The position numbers were made by a program, and so were the translations under genes. Source: Leptospira bourretii (GTDB lineage: Bacteria > Spirochaetota > Leptospiria > Leptospirales > Leptospiraceae). Taken from it: a stretch of DNA of 64,000 bases. Positions 54,195-63,351 of this stretch are shown piece by piece; position 1 is the first letter of the stretch, and the number at the start of each line of letters is the position of its first letter. The DNA lies in contig NZ_RQFW01000018.1 in the NCBI RefSeq assembly GCF_004770145.1, positions 124,001-188,000 on the forward strand, in the 5' to 3' direction. Below the pieces are notes generated by a model that was given only the letters and a program-made list of their open reading frames with translations, ran no database searches and had not been told where the DNA came from.

Positions 54195-56262
54195 CAATCA
54201 AAATGAGCGTGGAATCGTCCTTCCATTGTGGTTTATTCAACCTTTGAAATAACATGTTTTGAATTGTGGGTAGGACTTCCGTAAAGGTTAAAGTTCCTGT
54301 TTTCTGAATTATATCCAACAAATCAGCCCAAGCTTGTGCTCCATCAGATTCGTTTAATTCCTCAAACAATCCATCTGTAAATAAAAAGATACGATCCCCC
54401 GACTCCACTTTTGATTCAAAAATTCCATATCGATAGTGTTCCAAAATCCCAATAATGGGACCTGTATTTTCCAATACTGACGTGACACCGTTTTTTTTCA
54501 GATGAATTTGATTTTGAACTCCACCGCCCGCATAACGTAGGATTTTTTGATGAAAATCAAAATCCATCACGATCGCTGGGAAATAAATTTGAAGGTCGGC
54601 ATTTTTATCATAAAAATGTTGGTTCATGTAGAACAATACATCATTTGGCCGCATGGCCACAGCAGATACACGCTCAAACTCTGATTGGATCATCATTGAA
54701 TAAAGTGCCGCCTGTAAACCATGCCCAGTTGCATCACCCAAAAAGAAGCGGTAATAAAAATCCTGAATTCGTTTTACGAAATAAATATCTCCACCAACCT
54801 CAGCAATTGGTTTATATAAAATATCTACTTTGAGGTAAGGGTCTAAATCAGGAAGTTTGGTAACACTTTGAATGATGGACTTAGCAAGCCTCATATCTTT
54901 TCCAATTTGATCCAACTTTCCTTGGAGTTCCTCGGTTTTATCTTTAACTCGAGTCTCTAATCTTTCATTCAATTCAGTGAGTTGGTTTTGAACTCCTTGT
55001 AAGGTTTGGTTTTTATCAGAAAGTTCTACCGCTAGATTTTCAGCCTCAACAAATCCTTTTGAAAAATTTCTAGCGATATAAACTGACTGCACAAAAAACA
55101 TTGTAAAAATTCCAAAATGGATGGTAAGCGGTCCATATATGATTAAATTATTTACCAATATATCGTTAACAAAACTTCCAATAAAAATTGCAAAACTCAG
55201 AAAAAAGATTTTTGACCCGGGTAAGGAATCACGAATTGTTCTGGTGATGACAACAAAGGTATATCCAGCACCTAACAATGTAAACACTTGAAACGGCACC
55301 ATCAAATAAGTATAAAATGAAGATCTAGTCACTAAAACGATAAAACAAAAAGCAAAACCTAAATATTTTAGAGATTCATACACTCTTCTAGAAAAATATG
55401 GTTTGAAGAGCAAATAAACATATCGTGCAAAAACAGGTGTGATTAAAAAGAAACTTAGATAACTCAACTTCAAATGGACTTCCCAAGATAAGTCAGGATA
55501 CAACTGAATGATATACTTGTTACCAGTAATAAACACCCGTAAGGCGACTAAGATACAGGTGAGAGCAAACCAATAAGTAAATGGATCTTTTTTCCTGTTC
55601 CAAAATAAAAACAAATGATAGATCCCCATAAACAAAATACTTCCAACAAGGAGCATATCTCGTAAAATCGCAAATTCGTATTTGTTATGGATATCGGACG
55701 TCCTACCTAAGATGATCGCTTGGGCTGGACCACCTTTCCTATGATGATAATTCGAAATTTGTAAAACAATAGACGTTTCGTTTTCTTTTGGGAAAAAATC
55801 AACAATTCGTGGACGATACTCCGGTTTCCCTGTTTGGTATGAAGTAGCCACAACCCCATTCGAAGACATCTTTACACCATCAACAAACAGGTTATAGGCG
55901 GTCTCCATCTCGGGTACTTTTAATGAAAGAGGGACTCCTTGAAGACCATGTTTAACCTTGAGGCTAAAGGTGGCATATCCATCCCCAGCAAGAAATCCGC
56001 GGTTTAAAAAAGAATCAGACCAAATCCCCGGAACGTAAAAAAAATGTGGTTCTCTACTTGTATTTAAGGTTTCGAAATCATTAGGGGATATCAGTAAGCC
56101 CGGATAATATTCCCAATCCCCTTTGAGTTCTAAGGTATTTTTCTGCCCACCGAGATACGACTCTGCCGATAGAACCCCTCTATCGGCAGTGGGAGGTACT
56201 TCTGCCGCCATACACGAAAAAAGCACCAAACACCAAATCATTCCGAACCATCGGAAATTCAT
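54184..56262 (-). CDS. 7TMR-DISM receptor with SpoIIE/PP2C phosphatase
   Basis: A 692-residue protein from the preferred start (Met at 56262), which gives a lipoprotein-like signal (WCLVLFSCMA). An upstream start at 56334 would overlap gltA by 50 bp. An extracytoplasmic DISM domain (about 35-190), seven membrane helices (about 195-390) and a coiled coil precede a SpoIIE/PP2C phosphatase (about 455-692; AEVGGDIYF, GDATGHGLQAALYS, FTDGLFEE). All metal-binding acids are present. It is probably an input to the nearby STAS protein. Confidence 0.9.
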   Translation of the reverse strand: MNFRWFGMIWCLVLFSCMAAEVPPTADRGVLSAESYLGGQKNTLELKGDWEYYPGLLISPNDFETLNTSREPHFFYVPGIWSDSFLNRGFLAGDGYATFSLKVKHGLQGVPLSLKVPEMETAYNLFVDGVKMSSNGVVATSYQTGKPEYRPRIVDFFPKENETSIVLQISNYHHRKGGPAQAIILGRTSDIHNKYEFAILRDMLLVGSILFMGIYHLFLFWNRKKDPFTYWFALTCILVALRVFITGNKYIIQLYPDLSWEVHLKLSYLSFFLITPVFARYVYLLFKPYFSRRVYESLKYLGFAFCFIVLVTRSSFYTYLMVPFQVFTLLGAGYTFVVITRTIRDSLPGSKIFFLSFAIFIGSFVNDILVNNLIIYGPLTIHFGIFTMFFVQSVYIARNFSKGFVEAENLAVELSDKNQTLQGVQNQLTELNERLETRVKDKTEELQGKLDQIGKDMRLAKSIIQSVTKLPDLDPYLKVDILYKPIAEVGGDIYFVKRIQDFYYRFFLGDATGHGLQAALYSMMIQSEFERVSAVAMRPNDVLFYMNQHFYDKNADLQIYFPAIVMDFDFHQKILRYAGGGVQNQIHLKKNGVTSVLENTGPIIGILEHYRYGIFESKVESGDRIFLFTDGLFEELNESDGAQAWADLLDIIQKTGTLTFTEVLPTIQNMLFQRLNKPQWKDDSTLILIEIT

Positions 56263-56284
56263 GGACAAAGGAAGTTTAACAGAC

Positions 56285-57565
56285 CTATAGGCGGTTCTGA
56301 ACCGGGATGTATTTTCTTTGGTTTTCACCCACATATATTTGTTTTGGACGAACTTTTGAGAAGTCTCCCTTCACTCTTTGTTCTCTCCAATGTGCAAGCC
56401 AACCAGGAAGGCGACCTATTACTTGCATCACAGAGAACATATTCTTAGGGATTCCCAATGTGTGAAATACGAGTCCAGAGTAGTATTCTAAATTCGGGTA
56501 AAGAAGATTCTCCATAAAATAAGAATCGTTCCAAACTACTTCGTCTATTTGTAGGGCAATGTCTTCCACAGCAGACAGTTTTCTGCCTTTATAAAATTCG
56601 TGAATGATTTCACGAGCCACTTTGGCACGTGGACTTACCACATCGTATGCCTTTTGTCCAAATCCATTGGTTTGGATGTTTAGGCCACCGCGTTTGAATC
56701 TTTCAAAATAATCTTTAACAGGTGTTTTTGTTTTGATGATGTCTTCGATTAGCCCAATCGCAGCCGTAGGACGCCCACCTTCTCTTGCTCCCCATTGTGC
56801 CATAATCCCTGCAGAAATAGAGGCAAATAAATTGGCTTGTGTGGACCCAACCACTTGGACTGCGGTGTTGGATACGTTTTGTTCATGATCCGCATGTAAA
56901 ATCCACATCTGATTTAAAATGCGATCGAACTCTTCTGGAACTGTATAATTGTCCGCTGGCATTTTATGCATCATGTAAAGAAAGTTTGTGCAGTATGGAT
57001 TTTTATCCAAAGGATATACAAAAGGATGGCCCACTGCATGTTTATAAGTAAAAGCAGCAATGGTGCGGATTTTTGCGAGTAACCTTGCAATTAAATCCAC
57101 TCCCATATCTAACTTTTCTTCATATTCTTCTAAATAATAACTAGAAAGTGAAGTAACCATGACAGACAAAACTGCCAATGGATTTGCAACACCGGGAAAT
57201 CCATCGAAAAGATTTAACATATCTTCATGGATCATAGAGTGTTTTGAAAGCCGACCAGAAAAATCACCTAATTCTTGTTTGGTGGGAAGGTTTCCGTAAA
57301 TTAATAAAAACGAAGTTTCCACAAATGTGGATTGATAAGCAAGTTCTTTTAAATCATAACCTCTGTAGGTTAGTTCCCCTTTTTCGGGATCACGTCTTGA
57401 TACTTTAGACAAACCAAGAGCAGTGTTGAATAAACCAGGATCTACAGTGACCAGGCCCGTTTTTCTATAAAAATCGGTTAGGTCGATTCCCTCTTTTCCA
57501 TCGGTACCAACAATGACCGGTAATTTATATGTTTTGCCTTTGACGTGGAACTCCACTTCACTCAT
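56285..57565 (-). CDS. gltA: Citrate synthase family protein with altered catalytic residues
   Basis: A 426-residue citrate synthase by overall sequence: HADHEQN at 224-230, PRAK, the GRLPGWLAHWRE motif and the terminal RPKQIYVG. Yet the three textbook catalytic residues (pig His274, His320, Asp375) are replaced: WGAREGG has Glu262 for His, GFGQKAY has Gln304 for His, and YPNLEYYSG has Glu360 for Asp. The substrate-binding Arg residues remain. It may be a paralogue with another acyl-CoA reaction or an inactive form; whether another citrate synthase exists elsewhere cannot be seen. Confidence 0.85.
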   Translation of the reverse strand: MSEVEFHVKGKTYKLPVIVGTDGKEGIDLTDFYRKTGLVTVDPGLFNTALGLSKVSRRDPEKGELTYRGYDLKELAYQSTFVETSFLLIYGNLPTKQELGDFSGRLSKHSMIHEDMLNLFDGFPGVANPLAVLSVMVTSLSSYYLEEYEEKLDMGVDLIARLLAKIRTIAAFTYKHAVGHPFVYPLDKNPYCTNFLYMMHKMPADNYTVPEEFDRILNQMWILHADHEQNVSNTAVQVVGSTQANLFASISAGIMAQWGAREGGRPTAAIGLIEDIIKTKTPVKDYFERFKRGGLNIQTNGFGQKAYDVVSPRAKVAREIIHEFYKGRKLSAVEDIALQIDEVVWNDSYFMENLLYPNLEYYSGLVFHTLGIPKNMFSVMQVIGRLPGWLAHWREQRVKGDFSKVRPKQIYVGENQRKYIPVQNRL

Positions 57566-57621
57566 GAAAAGACCTCTCTCCCTCCTATCTTACGGAAGGG
57601 AAGTTTGGAATCTAGAATAAT

Positions 57622-57972
57622 TTAGACTTGGGTGAGTGCAGAATTAAGAGAATCGTGGATGAGGACAAAATCAGTGAGACCAACAATATCCATCACTTTT
57701 CGAAAGTGTGTATTGAGACCGGCAAACTCGATTTTTCCCTGATTTTCAGAAGACTTGGTGATCAGACTGATGAGGGTTGCGATTCCCGCTGAATTGATGT
57801 AAGAAGTCTCCGAAAAGTTCAAAATGACGCGACTGCGTTTGTCTCCCGGAATGGATTCGTAAGATTCAACAATCTCTTCTTCGGCTTCGGATGTGATTTC
57901 ACCAGATATATGAATTACGGGTAAATTACCCCCGTTTTCAAATCCCAACCGAATTTTAAACTCTTCCATCAT
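57622..57972 (-). CDS. STAS-domain anti-sigma factor antagonist
   Basis: A 116-residue STAS protein (MMEEFKIRLGFENGG start with GGAAG 4-7 bases upstream; an upstream TTG is less likely). The phosphorylatable Ser lies in SYINSAGIATLISL and the strand RVILNFSETSY precedes it. It is the third gene of a short operon after a cytochrome c and a zinc-binding protein. It is a candidate substrate for the DISM-PP2C phosphatase encoded two genes away. Confidence 0.9.
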   Translation of the reverse strand: MMEEFKIRLGFENGGNLPVIHISGEITSEAEEEIVESYESIPGDKRSRVILNFSETSYINSAGIATLISLITKSSENQGKIEFAGLNTHFRKVMDIVGLTDFVLIHDSLNSALTQV

Positions 57973-58014
57973 TAGCTTCCAGGGAAATTCACCAAGAACG
58001 AGGGTCAACAATAA

Positions 58015-58236
58015 TTAGGATTTCGATTTTCTTTCTTCTTTCGACAATCGACCAAAGGGTTGTTTGCACTTTCGACAAACAAAGTATATATCAGTTGGTG
58101 TAGCAGATATCCCGACAAGTCCCATGGCGATCATTCCCCAAGTGGAATACTTAACAACTTTACGTGCATTTTCATCGTCACGAGTGGTGCCACAATCACA
58201 AGTGGGACGGTCGGCTTTTTTAATGATTTGGTTCAT
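58015..58236 (-). CDS. Small zinc-binding membrane-associated protein
   Basis: A 73-residue protein from the ATG at 58236 (a TTG at 58284 would add 16 residues). Two Cys pairs (CDC near residue 12 and CRKC near 55) flank a hydrophobic segment (STWGMIAMGLVGISATPTDIYFVC), suggesting a zinc ribbon split around a membrane helix. It lies between a cytochrome c gene and a STAS gene on the same strand. No family is recognised. Confidence 0.68.
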   Translation of the reverse strand: MNQIIKKADRPTCDCGTTRDDENARKVVKYSTWGMIAMGLVGISATPTDIYFVCRKCKQPFGRLSKEERKSKS

Positions 58237-58287
58237 AAAGACAAGTGTTCGGCTCCAACCCGTAGGCGGAACCGAAAAAGACAATGA

Positions 58288-58692
58288 TTAATTTTTAGAA
58301 AGGTGTTCTACGTATTTTGCAAGGATGCGGATGTTATCATCACCCAAATGTCCGTAAGCAACCATTGGAGATCCTTTGATTCCTTCTTTCAAAGTTTTAG
58401 TCACACCAGCAGCAGTATTTCCGTTTTTCCATTCAGAAGCTGGGGATTTGTAGTTTCTTGGTTTTGGGTTGAGAGCGGCTGCAGCTGCACCATCACCAGC
58501 ACCTTTTTCGCCGTGGCAAGAAGAGCAGTTTTGAAGGTAAAGTTCTTCCCCTTTTGCAAGATCAGGATCTGCACTCGCGCTAGATTCAACTGCTGCAGGT
58601 GTTTCTTCTTTTGGTTTGGAATCGCCACAAGCTACCATCACGAAAGCGAAGGAGAGTGCGAAGAGAGAGACTAAGACTTTTTTTGAGTTCAT
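58288..58692 (-). CDS. Cytochrome c lipoprotein
   Basis: A 134-residue exported cytochrome. The signal ends FVMVACGDS, a clear lipobox, followed by a linker rich in Pro, Ala and Glu and a class I cytochrome c domain: heme-binding CSSCHG and an axial Met in GSPMVAYGH. It should be anchored to the membrane and carry electrons in the periplasm, perhaps to the caa3 oxidase encoded nearby. It is the first gene of a three-gene set with the zinc-binding and STAS genes. Confidence 0.92.
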   Translation of the reverse strand: MNSKKVLVSLFALSFAFVMVACGDSKPKEETPAAVESSASADPDLAKGEELYLQNCSSCHGEKGAGDGAAAAALNPKPRNYKSPASEWKNGNTAAGVTKTLKEGIKGSPMVAYGHLGDDNIRILAKYVEHLSKN

Positions 58693-58755
58693 TTCTTACT
58701 CCAAGATAAGGTTGGCTCCAGTCTCTCACCCTTCTTATCTTTTGAAAAGAAGAAA

Positions 58756-59670
58756 TCACTGTTTTTCTAAAAGATTTGCAAGTGCCTTTTCTAAATTTTG
58801 AAACTGAAACTCATATCCGCTAGAAAGCAACCGTTCCGGAAGCACATACTGTCCCTTGGTCACCACAACGGAACCTTCTCCATAAAGCGCCTGTATGGCG
58901 AAGGATGGAACTTTGAAAAAGTTTGGCCGATGTAAGGTTTTGGCCAAAGCGATCGAAAATTCATCGTTACTTACGGGATAAGGTGAAACTAAATTATATG
59001 CACCGGAAGCTGTATCCAACTGCATTAAGTGCAACATGGCAGAAATAAAATCCAATATATGAATCCAACTCATCCCTTGTTTCCCGGAAGCAATGGACCC
59101 ACCCACACCTAGTAAAAAAGGAGGGATCATTTTCTCCAAGGCTCCCCCATTAGGAGATAGAACGATTCCAGTTCGCAAAACCAACGATCGAATTCCTCTT
59201 GTAGAAAGGGGATGGATTTGGTTTTCCCACTCCACACAAAGTTTCGCTAGAAAATCCTCACCGGGAGCAGACTTCTCAGTATAGGGAGGATGGCTGTCTT
59301 CTGACATTCCATAATAACCAATCGCACTTGAGTTCACAAAAACTTTGGGTGGTGATTTTAGATCCATAATGCGAGCCACAAGTCCACGTGTAAAATCAAC
59401 ACGAGAAGTACGAATCAGTCGTTTGCGTTCTTCCGTCCATCTAACACCTGCTATTGGCTCACCAACTAAGTTGACGATGGCATCTAGTCCTTCCAGGTCA
59501 GAAGTTTGCGGAAGGATGCAGGAAACAAATTCCAATTCTTGATAAGAAGAAAGTTCCGGTGGTAAAGATGGTTTTCTAGAAAAAACACGAAACCTATGTC
59601 CCAAACCTACTGCCCTTTCAATGAATGAAGTACCAATCAGACCAGTACCACCTAAAATTCCGATTTTCAT
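58756..59670 (-). CDS. NAD-dependent epimerase of the TIGR01777 family
   Basis: A 304-residue extended SDR. It has GGTGLIGTSFIERA at the N-terminus, NLVGEPIAGVRWT, the active-site region NSSAIGYYG and the C-terminal family features (GASGxxG-like VLSPNGGALEKM and SWIHILDF). A GGGAGA ribosome site precedes the ATG at 59670. TIGR01777 proteins (YfcH, SulA-type) occur beside division genes, but their reaction is unproven. Confidence 0.9.
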   Translation of the reverse strand: MKIGILGGTGLIGTSFIERAVGLGHRFRVFSRKPSLPPELSSYQELEFVSCILPQTSDLEGLDAIVNLVGEPIAGVRWTEERKRLIRTSRVDFTRGLVARIMDLKSPPKVFVNSSAIGYYGMSEDSHPPYTEKSAPGEDFLAKLCVEWENQIHPLSTRGIRSLVLRTGIVLSPNGGALEKMIPPFLLGVGGSIASGKQGMSWIHILDFISAMLHLMQLDTASGAYNLVSPYPVSNDEFSIALAKTLHRPNFFKVPSFAIQALYGEGSVVVTKGQYVLPERLLSSGYEFQFQNLEKALANLLEKQ

Positions 59671-59690
59671 AGGATCTCCCAAACATTGGA

Positions 59691-60326
59691 ATGATAAAAA
59701 AAGAAGTAGCCCATTTTCTCAGGTTGGAGAAGTTTTTCTTTCATATGAGACCTGCCATTGTTCTTCCGATTTTTTTCGCCATTACACTTGTTCTCTTCGG
59801 GAACTACTATCTATTTTCTGGAACCAAAAAAAACATAAATTTATACAATGAAAACCCACCCTTCCGCATTGAAGACACAACAGGATCTGGAAGCATTCAC
59901 CTTCTATTAGACAAAGATAAAAAAACCGTTTGGAGAAAGAAACAAAACGGGAAGGAAGATTTTGATTTTTTCTTAGAGATGAAACTCTCTCATTTTTGGG
60001 ATGGAACTGAGTTTTCACCCAGACAATTTAAAAATTTAAATGTCATTGCTTGTCCGGGAGAAACATTACCTACATTTCAAATGCGTTTTTTATTACGGGA
60101 AAGTATTAATGTAGACAAAGAACTTAGGATGCCAAAAGACCAACTAACATTTGTTTATCGATATGAAGAAAAAAATAAATCGGAAATTTCGATTTCCCTT
60201 TCAAAACTCCCAAAGTTTCAAAAAGAAAAAAATTATCCAGAAAACATTTATATTTTAACCCCGGAATTCAAACTTTTTTCTCAAGAAGGATGTATAGCGG
60301 AAGTAGAACTGGAAGAAATACAGTAA
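59691..60326 (+). CDS. Hypothetical protein with N-terminal membrane helix
   Basis: A 211-residue protein with a membrane helix near residues 20-42 (PAIVLPIFFAITLVLFGNYYLF) and a soluble C-terminal part of mixed beta and polar character. An alternative ATG at 59745 with GGAGAAG upstream would shorten it by 18 residues. No family is recognised. It stands opposite to the epimerase gene and shares a short divergent region. Confidence 0.65.
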   Translation: MIKKEVAHFLRLEKFFFHMRPAIVLPIFFAITLVLFGNYYLFSGTKKNINLYNENPPFRIEDTTGSGSIHLLLDKDKKTVWRKKQNGKEDFDFFLEMKLSHFWDGTEFSPRQFKNLNVIACPGETLPTFQMRFLLRESINVDKELRMPKDQLTFVYRYEEKNKSEISISLSKLPKFQKEKNYPENIYILTPEFKLFSQEGCIAEVELEEIQ

Positions 60327-60343
60327 TTGAACTTTTGATTGAA

Positions 60344-60601
60344 TCAAACGCCTTTTGTTTGTTTCTCTATTTCTTTTTTTAGTTCGATGATACTCATATA
60401 AAGGTTTGCAAAAGTGGTGAGTTGGTTCATTGCATCTTGCAAACCCGCTTTGAATAAAAGTCCGTTGTCCATATGTTCTCGAAAGATGGTGAGCGGATTT
60501 TCCGACTCCATACTTCCGACAGTTTTTTGGTAAGATTCCATCAGTTCTATTTTATCATCTAGAGACTCAGGAATTTTCCAACCATTGGACAACCGACTCA
60601 T
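60344..60601 (-). CDS. Small hypothetical protein
   Basis: An 85-residue polar, alpha-helical protein with a Glu/Lys/Met-rich sequence (DDKIELMESYQKTVGSMESE and ELKKEIEKQTKG at the C-terminus). It could form a short coiled coil. It is separated from the methyltransferase gene by 6 bp in the same direction. No family is recognised, and its composition fits a real gene. Confidence 0.6.
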   Translation of the reverse strand: MSRLSNGWKIPESLDDKIELMESYQKTVGSMESENPLTIFREHMDNGLLFKAGLQDAMNQLTTFANLYMSIIELKKEIEKQTKGV

Positions 60602-60607
60602 AAAAAA

Positions 60608-61369
60608 TTATCTACCTTCGACTTCGAGAAGTTTGGTGGTCTTTACAATGAGACGTGTGACAATATAAAATACAAACCCAAACCCAAAAAACCAAGTATG
60701 AAATGGTTTCCAAATTCCTGTGATGTCTACTGCTCGAAGTGTTGGCTCTTGGAAATAAACTTGGATCAAATCAAAAACTGTGAACACAACAATGATTCCA
60801 AATAAACTTGGGTATTCACGTTTCCAAATATTACGGAAAGAAAAACTTAAATTTGGTTTTTTATATCCAGACAAACGAGGGATGAAGGCTGGCGTTTTGT
60901 CCGCCCATTCCAAATATCCTTTTGCAAATTTACCACGTAAGAAGTATTCTTCTGCAAAGATGATTCGTTCGTAATACAAATAGAAAAACATGATGTATAC
61001 AAGCGCAAAGGCAAAATCCCGAAGGATAAAAACCGGGCCAAGATACATCAGAAAATTCCCTACATATAACGGGTGTCTGACTAGTGAGTATATCCCTGAT
61101 TGGTTTACAACATCAGCCACTTGTTGTTTTGTATTTCTACCAGAAGTGTTTTTGGGAGTGTATCCGATCGTAAAACATCTAACAAAAAGTCCTGCAAAAC
61201 TGACTAAAAATGCACCTGATAACCAATACAAATTGGACTCGTAATTCCCTTGGAAATAAGGGACATACGGTAGATACAGTAAGGAAAGAAACAAAATGAC
61301 TCCTGGAATGTAGGAGCGCCATCGGAAGAGAAAATTGCCTTGTTGGTTGAGTTCTTCTATAAGTGCCAT
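60608..61369 (-). CDS. Isoprenylcysteine methyltransferase-like membrane protein
   Basis: A 253-residue membrane protein with about six helices and the ICMT/PEMT signature RHPLYVGNFLMYLGP, followed by a conserved EEYFLRGKFAKGYLEWADKTPAFIP. It probably methylates a small substrate with SAM at the membrane. The N-terminal start is the ATG at 61369, close to the opposite acyltransferase start. A downstream small gene is co-transcribed. Confidence 0.86.
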   Translation of the reverse strand: MALIEELNQQGNFLFRWRSYIPGVILFLSLLYLPYVPYFQGNYESNLYWLSGAFLVSFAGLFVRCFTIGYTPKNTSGRNTKQQVADVVNQSGIYSLVRHPLYVGNFLMYLGPVFILRDFAFALVYIMFFYLYYERIIFAEEYFLRGKFAKGYLEWADKTPAFIPRLSGYKKPNLSFSFRNIWKREYPSLFGIIVVFTVFDLIQVYFQEPTLRAVDITGIWKPFHTWFFGFGFVFYIVTRLIVKTTKLLEVEGR

Positions 61370-61416
61370 GTGAATTCGTACTTGCTTCCTTTGATTAAGC
61401 TGTCAGCATTCGTCCT

Positions 61417-62673
61417 ATGTCAATCAAATCCTTTATCCCTGCAAAGTTCAATCTTCCTGCTCTATGGTTTACGGATCTGACTCTTCCGGTTCTGAACAAA
61501 ATGCTCCACAATCTTGAATCCATCGAGATATCAGAAACCGACCAGAAGACATTAAAAACCTTTCAAAAAGAACGACTCCTTTATATCTCCAATCATCCCA
61601 CAACGAAAGAACCAGGAATTGCTTATCATGCTGCAAACATTATGGGATCAAGATTTCATTATATGGCAGCAAGAGAGGTATTTGAATGGGGGTTTGGGTT
61701 TGTTGGCGACTTCATCCAATCGCTAGGGGCCTATTCCGTGTTAGCTGGTGCACCTGATCGTGAATCCTTAAAAGCATCAAGGGAAATTCTTGCCTCTCCT
61801 GGTGGTAAACTTGCCCTATTCCCAGAAGGAGAACCCACTAGTGGTATGAACGATACCCTACTTCCCTTCCAACCGGGAGTGGCCCAACTCGGATTTTGGG
61901 GACTAGAAGATGCACTGAAAAAAGATCCAAATGCTAAAATTTGGATTTTACCTACCTTCGTTAAGTACAGAATGACCGCCTCCATTAGTTCCATGCAAAA
62001 AGACATTGATTTGGCGATCACCAAAATGGAAGAAAAGTTTGGGATCACAAAAACAGGAAAAGATATCCTTCACAGATTTTTATCTGTAGGGAAACGAATG
62101 ATTGAAAGAGAAGAAAAAGAATATGGAGTTCCTGTCGAAGAAAGTAGGGCCGATGATTTTGATTACCGACTGGGAAGGATGCGCCATGCCATGCTCGACA
62201 ATATTGCAAGGAAGGCAAAAATTCCCAAATGGGACAATGATGCCAATGCCATCGAAAAACTGAGAAGAATTTTGAGTGTTTTAGAAATGGTTTCTGTTGG
62301 AATGGCCGATCCCAATGGAGAACTTCCTAGCCTAGAAATGGCAACATGGGCAAGAAATGCTGCTACCAAAGCCTATGACTTTATCACCATCCAAACTGCC
62401 TATATCAAAGAATTACCGAGTGCGGAGCGTCTTTATGAGTTTTTATACCGTTACGAAAACGAACTTTTTGGGGAATTTAAACCCCGCCCTCACAGAGCGG
62501 TTGTTAGATTCGGAACCCCATTTACGATCAATGAGTATTTAAGTTCTTATAAAGAAGACAAAAAGAAAACGCTAGATGTCATTACGGAACGTCTAAGAAA
62601 GGAGTTACAGACGATGCTTGTGGAAGAAAAATCCAAATCCAATCCACTCTTTCCAAGCCAATATATTTTTTGA
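61417..62673 (+). CDS. PlsC-type acyltransferase
   Basis: A 418-residue enzyme of the 1-acyl-glycerol-phosphate acyltransferase superfamily. The catalytic HX4D site appears as NHPTTKE, with Glu in place of Asp, followed by FPEGEPTSG. The remainder is longer than usual PlsC. It probably works on membrane lipids. The stop overlaps the following gene (TGATG). The Asp-to-Glu change may alter activity or mark a special subfamily. Confidence 0.82.
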   Translation: MSIKSFIPAKFNLPALWFTDLTLPVLNKMLHNLESIEISETDQKTLKTFQKERLLYISNHPTTKEPGIAYHAANIMGSRFHYMAAREVFEWGFGFVGDFIQSLGAYSVLAGAPDRESLKASREILASPGGKLALFPEGEPTSGMNDTLLPFQPGVAQLGFWGLEDALKKDPNAKIWILPTFVKYRMTASISSMQKDIDLAITKMEEKFGITKTGKDILHRFLSVGKRMIEREEKEYGVPVEESRADDFDYRLGRMRHAMLDNIARKAKIPKWDNDANAIEKLRRILSVLEMVSVGMADPNGELPSLEMATWARNAATKAYDFITIQTAYIKELPSAERLYEFLYRYENELFGEFKPRPHRAVVRFGTPFTINEYLSSYKEDKKKTLDVITERLRKELQTMLVEEKSKSNPLFPSQYIF

Positions 62674-63320
62674 TGGAAGTCTTAAGCCTAGAACAAACAA
62701 ACCAATTGGTGAACCAAGGAACACCCATTGAAATGACTGCATATGGTGCCTCCAAAACACTCGATGAAAACTTGGTTAAGGTTTTGGATGCGCTCACTGA
62801 AAAATACAAAATCCCCGATTTATCTGCTATTTTATTTACAATTGTAAAAGACTTAATCCTCAACGGTTTTAAAGCCAACTTTAAACGAATTTTTTTTCAA
62901 GAGAACCAATTAGACATTCATTCCCCCACCGACTACGAGTTAGGTGTTAGAATGTACAAAAGCCTTATTCTTTCTGGAAGGGGAAATACATTTGAACCTC
63001 TCGCACGAGAAAAAAACTTATATGTTCATCTAAAAATAGAACATACCGAATCCCAAATTAAGTTTGATGTCAGAAACAATACCACTCTCGTGCGGGGAGA
63101 GATGCAAAAAATTCGCAACTCACTCCTACATGCGCAAAACTATAACGATATCATGGAATACTATATCGAACGTGGGGACAATTCGGAAGGAGAAGGGATT
63201 GGGATTGCCCTTTGTGTCATCCTTCTCAAAGGGGAAGGTTTACCCACAGACCAATTTCGAATTTACCATGAGGATGGGGAAACCATCGCCCAACTGAACA
63301 TCCCTCTAAAGAAAGACTAG
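62673..63320 (+). CDS. GHKL-ATPase-like protein
   Basis: A 215-residue protein that resembles a HATPase_c domain without a dimerisation domain. An N-box-like VKDLILNGFKANFKRIFF and a G2-like GEGIGIALCVILLKGEG are visible, but the G1 box reads FDVRNNT and lacks DxGxG. It may be a non-catalytic anti-sigma or scaffold protein. The ATG overlaps the acyltransferase stop (TGATG). Confidence 0.68.
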   Translation: MEVLSLEQTNQLVNQGTPIEMTAYGASKTLDENLVKVLDALTEKYKIPDLSAILFTIVKDLILNGFKANFKRIFFQENQLDIHSPTDYELGVRMYKSLILSGRGNTFEPLAREKNLYVHLKIEHTESQIKFDVRNNTTLVRGEMQKIRNSLLHAQNYNDIMEYYIERGDNSEGEGIGIALCVILLKGEGLPTDQFRIYHEDGETIAQLNIPLKKD

Positions 63321-63351
63321 CCCAAAGAAACACATCTCACAATTTGGATTT

